DNA from: Bacteroidota bacterium
Lineage (GTDB): Bacteria > Bacteroidota > Bacteroidia > Chitinophagales > Chitinophagaceae
DNA length: 64,000 nt
Direction: 5' to 3'
Assembly (NCBI GenBank): GCA_947456625.1
Contig: CANGQJ010000010.1
Coordinates: 32,790-96,789 of the forward strand
Shown here piece by piece: positions 16,742 to 25,915 of this stretch (position 1 is the first letter of the stretch; each line of letters opens with the position of its first letter). The notes below the pieces were generated by a model, which was not told the DNA's origin, searched no databases, and saw nothing but the letters and a program-made list of their open reading frames with translations. The position numbers and the translations under genes are program-made.

Positions 16742-19700
16742 ATGGCCACTCCAAAAACAAAAACCACTGCGAAAAAAGGCTTAGAATTTTCTCGCCGCTT
16801 TACAAAAGACAATGTGTCTCCATTTGATTTATTTGAGTACGACTATCGTGATAGCGTCATTAAAAATCCAAACGGAGAAAAAGTATTTGAAATGACAAAC
16901 GTAGAAGTTCCAAAACAATGGAGCCAAATTGCTACGGACATTTTAGCACAAAAATATTTTAGAAAAGCAGGTGTGCCTCAAGCCGATGGTTCACTAGGAA
17001 GAGAAACTTCTGTGAAGCAAGTTGCACATCGTATGGCAAATTGTTGGAGAGTGTGGGGAGAGCGTTATGGTTATTTTGCAACTACGCAAGATGCACAAGT
17101 ATTCTATGAGGAATTAGTTTATAGTATTTTAAACCAAGCATGTGTGCCTAACTCGCCACAATGGTTTAATACAGGTTTGCATGAAAGTTATGGTATTACG
17201 GGTGGTGCACAAGGTCACTATTATGTAGACCCAATTGACAAACAATTAAAGCGTTCTACAAGTGCATACGAGCGTCCACAACCGCACGCATGTTTTATCT
17301 TAAGTGTAAGCGATGACTTAGTGAACGAGGGTGGTATCATGGATTTATGGACAAGAGAAGCAAGAATTTTTAAATACGGTTCTGGTGTTGGTACTAACTT
17401 TTCTCAAATTAGAGGAGCGAACGAAAAATTATCTGGTGGTGGTTCTTCAAGTGGTTTAATGAGCTTCTTGAAAATTGGAGACCGCGCTGCAGGTGCCATT
17501 AAATCTGGTGGTACTACACGTCGTGCTGCTAAAATGGTTTGTTTAGATTTAGATCACCCTGAAGTGTTAGAATTCATTAACTGGAAAGTACAAGAAGAAG
17601 ATAAAGTTGCTGCACTAGTTGCTGCTGGTTATGATAATGGATATGAAGGAGAAGCATATGCTACTGTTTCAGGCCAAAACTCAAATAATTCAGTGCGTAT
17701 TCCAAATAGCTTCTTTAAAGCATTATCCGAAAATGGTAACTGGGAATTAAAAGCACGTACCGATGGTCGTGTTATGAAGTCCGTTCCAGCAAGAGAAGTA
17801 TGGGAGCAAATTGCGAACGCTGCATGGCGTTGTGCAGATCCAGGTACACAATACGATACTACTATTAACGAGTGGCATACTTGTCCAAAAGGTGGACGTA
17901 TTAATGCATCTAACCCATGTTCTGAATACATGTTCTTAGATAATACTGCATGTAACTTGGCTTCTATCAACTTAAGAAAATTCTTTAACGAATCAGATAA
18001 CTCATTTGATGTTGAAGGTTTTGAATATACTACAAGATTATGGCAGACTGTTTTAGAAGTATCTATTTTAATGGCGCAGTTTCCTTCTAAAGAAGTGGCT
18101 CAATTATCTTACGACTACAGAACTACAGGTTTAGGTTTTGCTAACTTGGGTTCTATGTTAATGGTAAGTGGCATTCCTTATGATAGCGAAGAAGCACGCG
18201 GTATTGCTGGTGCTATTTCTGCAATCATGACTGGTATTGCTTACAAAACATCTGCTGAGATGGCTGCTTTCCTAGGTGCATTTGATAAATATCAAGACAA
18301 CAAAGAAGACATGTTGCGTGTAATGCGTAACCACCGTGCTGCTGCTTATGATGCCGAAGATGCTTATGTAGGAATTGAAATAAAACCTCAAGGAATAAAA
18401 GCACAACATACGCCCGACTACTTATTAAAAGCGGCAACTAAAGCTTGGGATGATGCAGTGAAGTTGGGAGAAAAATATGGTTACAGAAACGCACAAACAA
18501 CTGTAATTGCGCCTACAGGAACTATTGGTCTTGTTATGGATTGTGATACTACCGGTGTGGAACCAGATTTCGCTTTAGTGAAATTTAAAAAATTATCAGG
18601 TGGTGGTTATTTCAAAATCATCAACCAATCGGTACCTCAAGCCTTAAAGAACTTAGGATATACACAAGCACAAAATGATGCCATTGTAAACTTTGCTGTT
18701 GGACATGCAAGCTTTACAAATGCACCGTTCGTTAACGATGCGGCATTATTAGCAAAAGGATTTACACAAGAAGAAGTTACAAAATTAAATAACGCAGCAA
18801 AATCTGCATTTGAAATTGGATTCATCTTTAACCGTTTCACTTTAGGTGATGCTTGTTTAACAAGATTAGGTTTTAAAGAAGAAGTATTTGCAGACTGGAG
18901 CTTTAACTTATTAGAAGCATTAGGATTTACCGAAGATCAGATTGATGCTGCCAACGATTATGTTTGCGGTACCATGACAGTAGAGGGTGCTCCTGAATTG
19001 GATCCTGCGCATTTGCCAGTATTTGATTGTGCAAATAAAAACGGCAAAAAAGGAGTTAGATATATTCATGCCCATGGTCACATAAGAATGATGGCTGCAT
19101 GTCAACCATTCTTATCTGGCGCGATTTCAAAAACAATTAACCTTCCAAATGAAGCAACAGTAGAGGAAATTGCGGACTGTTATTTAATGAGCTGGCAATT
19201 AGGTTTAAAAGCAAACGCTTTATACCGCGATGGTTCTAAATTAAGCCAACCATTGTCTACTAAGTCGGATAAGAAAAAGAAAACGGAGGACGGAACTGAG
19301 GAAGAAGTAGCAGCAGTTGATGCAGCATCTCAATTAGTAGACCTAAGCAACTTAACGGTGGATGAATTATTAGAAGAAGTACAAAAAAGAATGACTACTT
19401 CAACTGATACTGTTTTGAAGCGTCAATTGTCTCGCATTGTTGAGCGTAAATCCTTACCAGCTAAGCGTCGTGGCTTTACTCAAAAAGCAAGAATTGGTGG
19501 CCAAGTATTGTTCTTAAGAACGGGTGAATACAACGACGGAACAGTAGGTGAATTATTTATTGACTTAGCAAAAGAAGGTTCTACATTACGTAGCTTAATG
19601 AACTGCTTTGCAATTTCTATCTCTGTAGGTTTGCAATATGGCGTACCGTTAGAGGAGTTCGTTGATAAATTTGTATTTACTAAATTTGAACCATCAGGAA

Positions 19701-20101
19701 TGGTGGATCATCCAAATATTAAAACAACCACTTCTATTGTTGACTTTATCTTCCGTTCATTGGCTTATGAATATTTAGGCAGAACCGATTTAGTGCATGT
19801 GTTAGATAAACCAACTGTAGAAAATTTAGGTGATGCAAGCGATATTACATTAGTAGGTAAGCCTGAATTAAGCAGCATCCGCGTAACAGCGCCTGCTGCT
19901 ACCACGGCGGCTCCAGTGCCTGCAGCAAAAGTAAATGTAGTTGCTGCAGTAAACGAAGGTGGAAGCATGGACAATGTAACTGCTGCTGCAAAAAGTATGC
20001 AAAGCGACGCTCCAGCATGTAGCACTTGTGGACACATTACAATTCGTAGTGGTACTTGTTACAAATGCTTGAACTGTGGAACCTCAATGGGTTGTAGTTA
20101 A
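16742..20101 (+). CDS. nrdJ: Vitamin B12-dependent (class II) ribonucleoside-diphosphate reductase
   Basis: Adenosylcobalamin-dependent reductase of 1119 residues that makes deoxyribonucleotides without oxygen or a separate radical subunit. Visible are [12 protein letters not shown] near residue 141, [13 protein letters not shown] near residue 214, the active-site segment [21 protein letters not shown] (around residues 392-412), and the late barrel motif [16 protein letters not shown] domain follows (about residues 915-1000, [14 protein letters not shown] to FEPSGMV). The C-terminus has a Cys-rich redox/zinc tail CSTCG...CYKCLNCG...GCS. The start ATG lies in an AT-rich context without Shine-Dalgarno. 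It is monocistronic and is followed by hairpins. Confidence 0.95.
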   Translation: MATPKTKTTAKKGLEFSRRFTKDNVSPFDLFEYDYRDSVIKNPNGEKVFEMTNVEVPKQWSQIATDILAQKYFRKAGVPQADGSLGRETSVKQVAHRMANCWRVWGERYGYFATTQDAQVFYEELVYSILNQACVPNSPQWFNTGLHESYGITGGAQGHYYVDPIDKQLKRSTSAYERPQPHACFILSVSDDLVNEGGIMDLWTREARIFKYGSGVGTNFSQIRGANEKLSGGGSSSGLMSFLKIGDRAAGAIKSGGTTRRAAKMVCLDLDHPEVLEFINWKVQEEDKVAALVAAGYDNGYEGEAYATVSGQNSNNSVRIPNSFFKALSENGNWELKARTDGRVMKSVPAREVWEQIANAAWRCADPGTQYDTTINEWHTCPKGGRINASNPCSEYMFLDNTACNLASINLRKFFNESDNSFDVEGFEYTTRLWQTVLEVSILMAQFPSKEVAQLSYDYRTTGLGFANLGSMLMVSGIPYDSEEARGIAGAISAIMTGIAYKTSAEMAAFLGAFDKYQDNKEDMLRVMRNHRAAAYDAEDAYVGIEIKPQGIKAQHTPDYLLKAATKAWDDAVKLGEKYGYRNAQTTVIAPTGTIGLVMDCDTTGVEPDFALVKFKKLSGGGYFKIINQSVPQALKNLGYTQAQNDAIVNFAVGHASFTNAPFVNDAALLAKGFTQEEVTKLNNAAKSAFEIGFIFNRFTLGDACLTRLGFKEEVFADWSFNLLEALGFTEDQIDAANDYVCGTMTVEGAPELDPAHLPVFDCANKNGKKGVRYIHAHGHIRMMAACQPFLSGAISKTINLPNEATVEEIADCYLMSWQLGLKANALYRDGSKLSQPLSTKSDKKKKTEDGTEEEVAAVDAASQLVDLSNLTVDELLEEVQKRMTTSTDTVLKRQLSRIVERKSLPAKRRGFTQKARIGGQVLFLRTGEYNDGTVGELFIDLAKEGSTLRSLMNCFAISISVGLQYGVPLEEFVDKFVFTKFEPSGMVDHPNIKTTTSIVDFIFRSLAYEYLGRTDLVHVLDKPTVENLGDASDITLVGKPELSSIRVTAPAATTAAPVPAAKVNVVAAVNEGGSMDNVTAAAKSMQSDAPACSTCGHITIRSGTCYKCLNCGTSMGCS

Positions 20102-20108
20102 ATTTATC

Positions 20109-20133
20109 GGCCCTTTCTATGAAAGCTAGGGCC
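20109..20133 (+). other. Stem-loop after nrdJ
   Basis: GGCC...GGGCC arms enclosing a CTTTC/GAAAG inner stem lie 8 bases past the nrdJ stop. There is no T run. It could stabilise the 3' end of the mRNA; the real terminator follows at 20159. Confidence 0.45.
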
Positions 20134-20158
20134 TCAAATTATAAACTCTTATGATTTT

Positions 20159-20192
20159 AATCCCCACCCCATAAACGGGTGGGGATTTTTAC
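20159..20192 (+). terminator. Terminator of nrdJ
   Basis: Strong stem AATCCCCACCC / GGGTGGGGATT with a 7-base loop, then TTT-A-TTTTATTTT. Confidence 0.85.
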
Positions 20193-20288
20193 TTTTATTT
20201 TATGCTTAAACCTTCATAAAAAATCGCAAACCATTTAAATAATTCAGTAAATTCATATTTCAAATCTCATCAGATAAACGATTGCATT

Positions 20289-22031
20289 ATGTCAGATTTT
20301 CAAGTAAAAGTAGCGCCTAAAAAATACGACGCAGTTATTGTAGGATCCGGTGCTGGCGGAGGTATGGCAGCATATGTTTTAGCCAAAGCTGGTTTAAAAG
20401 TATGTTTGCTCGAAGCAGGTCCAGATTACGATCCAGCAAAAAATTCTGCTCAATTAAAAAATCCATGGGACTCACCACGTAGAGGTGCAAGTTCAAAATT
20501 TCGTCCATTTGGTGAATTTGATGGATGTTATTGGGGATGGGAAATAGACGGTGAACCTTATACTCAAACAAAAGGATCTGATCATTTTGATTGGTGGAGA
20601 GCAAGAATGGTAGGAGGTCGTACCAATCACTGGGGACGTATCTCACTTCGTTTTGGACCTAAGGATTTTAAGCGTCATAGCATTGACGGCTTAGGTGATG
20701 ACTGGCCAATAGGTTACGAGGATGTAAAGCCTTATTACGATAAAATTGATCGTTTAATTGGGGTATATGGAACCAACGAAGGATTAGAGAACGATCCTGA
20801 CGGTATTTTTTTACCGCCTCCAAAACCTCGTTTACACGAACTCATGTTTAAAAAAGCTGCAACTGGAATTAATATTCCAGTAATTCCTTCTCGTTTATCT
20901 ATATTAACTAAAAAAATAAATGACGAACGTGGTGCTTGTTTTTATTGTGGTCAATGTAATCGTTCTTGTAAAGTATACGGTGATTTTTCTTCATCCTCTG
21001 TTTTAGTAAAGCCTGCAGTATTAACGGGCAATGTAGATTTAATCACAGGAGCCATGGCGCGTGAAGTATTAACCGACCGTGAAGGAAAAGCGGTAGGCAT
21101 TTCTTATGTAAACAAATCCGACAAACAAGAATATCAAGTAAATGCAAAAGTGGTAATCCTTGGTGCAAGTACTTGCGAAACAGCGCGTTTGCTATTAAAC
21201 TCAAAATCACAAAAACATCCAAACGGATTAGCAAATAGTAGTGGTGTAGTAGGACATTACTTACACGATTCTACTGGTGCTGCATTAGGGGGTGTAATTC
21301 CAAACTTAATGGGACGTAAACGTTATAATGAAGATGGCGTAGGTGGAATGCACGTTTATACACCATGGTGGTTAGATAATAAAAAATTAGACTTCCCTCG
21401 TGGATACCATATTGAATATTGGGGTGGAATGAGTCAACCTAGTTATGGATTTGGTATGGGAATGCAGGGATTAAATGGCAAGTTTCAAGTAAATGGAAAA
21501 ACCAAAGAGGAAGGCGGTTATGGAAGTTCATTAAAAGAGGATGTTCGTTTCTTTTATGGCGCAAGTGTAGGAATGGGTGGTCGTGGTGAAGCAGTACCTA
21601 ATTTTAAAAACCATTGCAGTATTGATCCAGAGGTAGTGGATAAGTATGGAATTCCAGTATTGAAATTTGATTGTAAGAATTCAGAATATGAAATTAAGCA
21701 AGCCAAGCATATGAAGGAAACCTTCCGTGAAATTATGCACGAAATGGGAGCAGTAATTACATGGGGTGATTCGGACGATGCAAGTAATAATTATGGATTA
21801 TCAAATCCTGGAAATATTATTCACGAAGCAGGAACTGTTCGCATGGGGTCGGATAAAAAAACATCGGCCTTAAACAAATGGGGACAAGCGCATGATTGCA
21901 ACAATTTATTCTGTGTAGACGGATCGGTATTTACTTCACAAGCCGATAAAAATATCACATGGACAATTTTAGCATTATCAATGCGTACTTCGGAATATAT
22001 TTTGGATCAGCTACAAAAACAAAACTTGTAA
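20289..22031 (+). CDS. GMC-family oxidoreductase, large subunit of a gluconate/sugar dehydrogenase-like complex
   Basis: FAD flavoprotein of 580 residues. The Rossmann motif GSGAGGG is at residues 19-25 and GGRTNHWGRISLRF near residue 110. The C-terminal GMC signature has HEAGTVRMG and DKNITWTILALSMRTSEYI. These enzymes oxidise alcohols or sugars. A cysteine cluster C217-x2-C220-x2-C223-x3-C227 looks like an iron-sulfur ligand set; sugar dehydrogenases of this group (FAD-glucose dehydrogenase) are known to carry an Fe-S cluster in the catalytic subunit. No signal peptide is present. The next gene, 58 bases on, encodes a gluconate-2-dehydrogenase-subunit-3-like protein with a Tat-like leader, so the two probably fold in the cytoplasm and leave together. 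Substrate unknown. Confidence 0.9.
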   Translation: MSDFQVKVAPKKYDAVIVGSGAGGGMAAYVLAKAGLKVCLLEAGPDYDPAKNSAQLKNPWDSPRRGASSKFRPFGEFDGCYWGWEIDGEPYTQTKGSDHFDWWRARMVGGRTNHWGRISLRFGPKDFKRHSIDGLGDDWPIGYEDVKPYYDKIDRLIGVYGTNEGLENDPDGIFLPPPKPRLHELMFKKAATGINIPVIPSRLSILTKKINDERGACFYCGQCNRSCKVYGDFSSSSVLVKPAVLTGNVDLITGAMAREVLTDREGKAVGISYVNKSDKQEYQVNAKVVILGASTCETARLLLNSKSQKHPNGLANSSGVVGHYLHDSTGAALGGVIPNLMGRKRYNEDGVGGMHVYTPWWLDNKKLDFPRGYHIEYWGGMSQPSYGFGMGMQGLNGKFQVNGKTKEEGGYGSSLKEDVRFFYGASVGMGGRGEAVPNFKNHCSIDPEVVDKYGIPVLKFDCKNSEYEIKQAKHMKETFREIMHEMGAVITWGDSDDASNNYGLSNPGNIIHEAGTVRMGSDKKTSALNKWGQAHDCNNLFCVDGSVFTSQADKNITWTILALSMRTSEYILDQLQKQNL

Positions 22032-22089
22032 TTGCCAATAAAATCAAAACTTATAATTTTTTAAATCAACTCTTTTAAATATTTATATT

Positions 22090-22731
22090 ATGGACAGAAG
22101 AAGTTCGCTCAAAGCCATGTTTATTGGCTCTGTTTCTGCAAGTGTTTTAATTGAAGCTTGTAAAAGCGCAAGCACCACAGTTGCACCAGTAACGGATGCA
22201 GATCGTATGCAAGAGGAAAAAGATTATTTAGTAAAGGTAAACGCCGAGCCTAAATTTTTTGACGAACACGAAATGGCTACCATTACCCTACTGGGTGATA
22301 TTATTATGCCAAAGGATGCAGCCAGTGGTTCGGCATCGGAGGCTAAAGTGCCTGAGTTTATTGAGTTCATAGTTAAAGATATGCCAGAACATCAAGTACC
22401 AGTGCGTGGCGGATTAAGATGGCTAGACTTACACAGTTTTAACAAGCATGGCAAGTCCTTTATAAGTTGTTCGCAGGAACAACAAATAGGCATTGTGGAT
22501 GAAATTGCTTATCCTAAAAAAGCAAAACCCGAGGTGGCACAGGGCGTAAGTTTCTTTAATAAAATGCGCGATTTGGTTACCACAGGTTTTTATACTTCTG
22601 AAATTGGGGTAAAGGATTTAGGCTATATGGGTAACCAACCCAACCAATGGAATGGTGTACCAGACGATGTTTTAAAACAACACGGTTTAGCTTATACCGA
22701 GAAGGAATTAAAAGAGTGCATTTCGTTTTAA
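22090..22731 (+). CDS. Gluconate 2-dehydrogenase subunit 3 family protein (Tat-type lipoprotein)
   Basis: Small subunit of 213 residues. The N-terminus begins MDRRSSLK, a twin-arginine-like motif (R3-R4), followed by a hydrophobic stretch and IEAC, a lipobox with C24 as the lipidation site. The body has the subunit-3 pattern: a segment around FDEHEMATITLLGDIIMPKD, a VPEFIEFIVKDMP stretch and a C-terminal Trp/Asn-rich part. In the characterised gluconate and fructose dehydrogenases the small subunit carries the export signal for the large one. The pairing with the preceding GMC gene fits that scheme, with membrane anchoring by lipid (inference). No cytochrome c subunit follows; metG converges from the right. 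Confidence 0.87.
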   Translation: MDRRSSLKAMFIGSVSASVLIEACKSASTTVAPVTDADRMQEEKDYLVKVNAEPKFFDEHEMATITLLGDIIMPKDAASGSASEAKVPEFIEFIVKDMPEHQVPVRGGLRWLDLHSFNKHGKSFISCSQEQQIGIVDEIAYPKKAKPEVAQGVSFFNKMRDLVTTGFYTSEIGVKDLGYMGNQPNQWNGVPDDVLKQHGLAYTEKELKECISF

Positions 22732-22744
22732 TAAAATATTTTAT

Positions 22745-24892
22745 TTATGCAATAGTGCTTCCACTTGCAATGGCTTCACTAGGGCTTACAAAGTATAATT
22801 TACCTTTTGCGTCTTCGGCCATTAAAATCATTCCCTTACTTTCAATACCACGCATTTTTCGTGGCGCAAGGTTAGCAACAATGGTAACTTGTTTGCCTAC
22901 AATATCCTCAGGTTTAAAATGCATTGCAATACCTGATAAAATTGTTCTTTGTTCAAAGCCAAGATCCACTAATAGTTCCAATAATTTATCTGCTTTTTCT
23001 ACTTTCTTAGCTTCAATAATTGTTCCTACGCGTAAATCTATTTTTCCAAAATCGTCAAAAACAATTTCGGGTTTTAATGTTGCGATGCCAGATTCGTTTG
23101 CTTGATCCGCGTTAGATGCCGCAGGATTTGTATTGGTGGTTTCCATTTTTATTTTTTTAGCTGCTGCGTTTGCATTTAATTGCGCTAATTCGGCAGCAAT
23201 TTCTTCGTCTTCTATTTTTCTAAATAGTAATTCAGGTGGACGTAAACTATAACCCACTTTTAATAAATCAAATTTTCCAGCATTCTCCCATTCTAGCATC
23301 CTGTCTACCACCTTCATTAAGTGACACATTTTTTTAGCAGTGAATGGTAAGAACGGGTTTATTAAAATGGCTAGGTTGGCAGTTAATTGCAAACAACCAT
23401 GCATGCAGTTATCAATTTTGGCTTGCGCTGTAGGATCGGTATCTACATTTTTAGCTAAAATCCAAGGCTCCTTTTTTTGCATGTATTGATTACCCAGGCG
23501 AGCTAAATTAATAACCTCAAATTGTGCATCTCTAAACTTATATTGCTCTAATAAAGTGGTTATTTTTTCTTTGGTTTCCTTAACTGCCAATAATAATGCA
23601 TTATCATCATCATCTAAATATTCAATATGTATTTTTGGCACTTTGCCTTTTGTAAGCTTGTGCATTAATACCCAAGTTCTATTTACAAAATTAGCAAAGA
23701 TGCTTACTAGTTCGCCATTTACAGCGTCTTGAAATCCTTTCCAAGTAAATTCACTATCCTTGCTTTCTGGTGCAATAGCATTTAAATAAAAACGCAAGCA
23801 GTCCGCTAAAGCTTCGCCACCATTTTCTTTTTTAATCCACTTGTTAATATAATCATCCATTTCAATACTCCAGCCACGAGAAGTACTCATTTTATCGCCT
23901 TCTAAATTCATGAATTCATTAGCAGGCACATTTTCTGGTAAAATATTGCCATGCAATTTTAACATCACTGGGAAAATAATACAGTGAAATACAATATTAT
24001 CCTTACCAATAAAGTGAACTAGTTTTGTTTCTGGATCGTTCCAATATGGCTTCCAATCCTTGTCGTTATTAATTGCCCATTGTTTAGTGGCACTTATGTA
24101 TCCAATAGGTGCATCAAACCATACGTATAAAACTTTTCCATCACCACCTGCTACAGGCACTTTAACGCCCCAATCCAAATCACGGGTAACTGCTCGGGGC
24201 TGTAAGCCACCTTCAATCCAGCTTTTACATTGTCCAATTACAGCAGGTCTCCAATCGTTGGCATGCTGTTCTAATAACCACTTGCGTAAAAAATCTTCGT
24301 GTCGGTTTAAAGGTAAATACCAATGAGTAGTTTCTTTTTTTATAGGTGCATTTCCACTTAAAGTACTAACGGGGTTAATTAATTCTTCGGGGCTTAAACT
24401 CTTGCCACATTTTTCACACTGGTCGCCATAAGCCTCACCATGGCTACAGTTTGGACAGGTTCCTTTTATATAGCGATCGGCTAAAAAAGTATTGGCTTGT
24501 TGGTCAAAATATTGTTCAGTGGTTTTTGTTTCTAAATCACCACGGCTTTCTAGGTCTTTAAAAAATTCACTTGCTGTTTGGTGGTGTAAAGGATCACTTG
24601 TTCTGTGATAAATATCAAAAGCAATGCCAAGGTCCTTAAAATTTTGCTCAATAATAGGATGGTACTTATCAATAATAGCTTGGGCAGTGGTTCCTTCCTT
24701 TGTAGCTTGAATAGGAATAGCAGTGCCGTGCTCATCACTTCCACAAACAAAAACAACATCTCTTTTTTGTGCTTTTAAATAGCGTACATAAATATCGGCA
24801 GGTAAATAGGCGCCCGCTAAGTGACCAATATGTTTTAAACCATTGGCATAAGGCAGGGCAGCCGAAATCAAATATCGTTTAGGCGTCTTCAT
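22745..24892 (-). CDS. metG: Methionyl-tRNA synthetase with C-terminal tRNA-binding domain
   Basis: Class I synthetase of about 715 residues. HIGH is at residues 21-24 (LKHIGHLAGAYLPADIYVRY), the zinc knuckle is CPNCSHGEAYGDQCEKCGK, and the KMSKS-type loop reads DKMSTSRGWS. The last 110 residues form an EMAP/OB-fold tRNA-binding domain starting FGKIDLRVGTIIEAKKVEKA, which dimerises the enzyme. A Lys/Asn/Ala-rich linker precedes it. I chose the ATG at 24892 (MKTPKRYLIS); an in-frame ATG 37 codons upstream would run into the divergent LD-carboxypeptidase gene and adds no family sequence. Confidence 0.96.
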   Translation of the reverse strand: MKTPKRYLISAALPYANGLKHIGHLAGAYLPADIYVRYLKAQKRDVVFVCGSDEHGTAIPIQATKEGTTAQAIIDKYHPIIEQNFKDLGIAFDIYHRTSDPLHHQTASEFFKDLESRGDLETKTTEQYFDQQANTFLADRYIKGTCPNCSHGEAYGDQCEKCGKSLSPEELINPVSTLSGNAPIKKETTHWYLPLNRHEDFLRKWLLEQHANDWRPAVIGQCKSWIEGGLQPRAVTRDLDWGVKVPVAGGDGKVLYVWFDAPIGYISATKQWAINNDKDWKPYWNDPETKLVHFIGKDNIVFHCIIFPVMLKLHGNILPENVPANEFMNLEGDKMSTSRGWSIEMDDYINKWIKKENGGEALADCLRFYLNAIAPESKDSEFTWKGFQDAVNGELVSIFANFVNRTWVLMHKLTKGKVPKIHIEYLDDDDNALLLAVKETKEKITTLLEQYKFRDAQFEVINLARLGNQYMQKKEPWILAKNVDTDPTAQAKIDNCMHGCLQLTANLAILINPFLPFTAKKMCHLMKVVDRMLEWENAGKFDLLKVGYSLRPPELLFRKIEDEEIAAELAQLNANAAAKKIKMETTNTNPAASNADQANESGIATLKPEIVFDDFGKIDLRVGTIIEAKKVEKADKLLELLVDLGFEQRTILSGIAMHFKPEDIVGKQVTIVANLAPRKMRGIESKGMILMAEDAKGKLYFVSPSEAIASGSTIA

Positions 24893-24919
24893 TGTTGCAA
24901 AAGTACTTAATATTGCGGT

Positions 24920-25822
24920 ATGATTCAACCTCAAAACCTTCAAAAGGGAGACATTATTGGCCTGGTTTGTCCAGCAGGGGCTATTGCATTGGATAAGGTT
25001 CAAAAATGTATTGAAACGCTTACGCAGTGGGGCTATGAAGTAAGGCTGGGCAAAACGGTAGGCAGTAAAAAAGACAGTTTTTCGGCAACCGATTCCGAAA
25101 GACTAGCCGATTTGCAACAAATGATGGATGACCCAAATGTGAAAGCCATTTTATGCGCAAGAGGCGGTTATGGAATGAGCAGGATTGTAAATGATTTGAA
25201 TTTCTCCAGTTTTAATAAAAAGCCAAAATGGGTTATTGGTTTTAGTGATATTACAGTTTTACATGCTGCATTGCAAAGACAAAGTGTTATGAGTATTCAT
25301 GGGCCCATGGCTGCTGCTTTTAATAAAGGCAATCAGGGGGAGACTTATATAAATGCATTAAAGGATATACTGGAAGGACGTAAAACCTGTTATCAAGCCC
25401 CCGATCATAGTTTTAATAAAATGGGAACCATTACAGCGCCTCTGATAGGCGGGAACTTGTGTATTATCGCCCACTTAATAGGGTCTAAAAATAACATGGA
25501 CACCAAAGGGAAAATTTTATTTTTAGAAGACGTGGGGGAGTATCATTATAATTTAGATAGATTAGTAATCCAAATTGTCAATGCAGGATTGTTTGAAAAT
25601 TTGGCAGGCTTAGTAATAGGTGGTTTTTCCGATATGAAAGACGCAAGTAGCGATTTTGGCGCAACCCCATTTGAAATTTTACATGCGCATTTGGAAAAGT
25701 ATAATTATCCAATTTGTTTTGATTTTCCAGTAAGTCATGGAATTCAAAATTATCCAATTATACAGGGGGCGACTTATACTTTAAATGTTCAAAATCACGC
25801 AGTAAGCTTAACAGAAGCTTAA
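24920..25822 (+). CDS. LD-carboxypeptidase (peptidase family S66)
   Basis: Serine peptidase of 300 residues that trims the terminal D-alanine from tetrapeptide murein in recycling (LdcA type); the related MccF group cleaves microcin C. The start is MIQPQNLQKGDIIGLVCPAG. The nucleophile is S109 in GFSD, after the ARGGYGMSRI segment. The catalytic Glu is likely in the IGGF region and the His in VSHGIQNYP. No signal peptide is present, so it is cytoplasmic like LdcA. It is divergent from metG with 27 bases between start codons. Confidence 0.92.
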   Translation: MIQPQNLQKGDIIGLVCPAGAIALDKVQKCIETLTQWGYEVRLGKTVGSKKDSFSATDSERLADLQQMMDDPNVKAILCARGGYGMSRIVNDLNFSSFNKKPKWVIGFSDITVLHAALQRQSVMSIHGPMAAAFNKGNQGETYINALKDILEGRKTCYQAPDHSFNKMGTITAPLIGGNLCIIAHLIGSKNNMDTKGKILFLEDVGEYHYNLDRLVIQIVNAGLFENLAGLVIGGFSDMKDASSDFGATPFEILHAHLEKYNYPICFDFPVSHGIQNYPIIQGATYTLNVQNHAVSLTEA

Positions 25823-25888
25823 AATTCACGCGAATTTTAAAAACTAGTTAATATTGCTTGCAAATGTAGGCTCAAGCTATTTATTGTG

Positions 25889-25896
25889 TAAATTTG
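25889..25896 (+). promoter_or_regulatory. -7 promoter element of the secreted-protein gene
   Basis: TAAATTTG, a perfect TAnnTTTG match, 19 bases before the ATG at 25916. No good -33 element at 19-21 bases. Confidence 0.4.
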
Positions 25897-25915
25897 TGTT
25901 ATAAAACATATTACT

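Noticed and set aside
22647..23105. Plus-strand frame of 152 codons across the end of the subunit-3 gene
   Set aside because: It lies over the conserved tRNA-binding domain of metG on the other strand and resembles no family.
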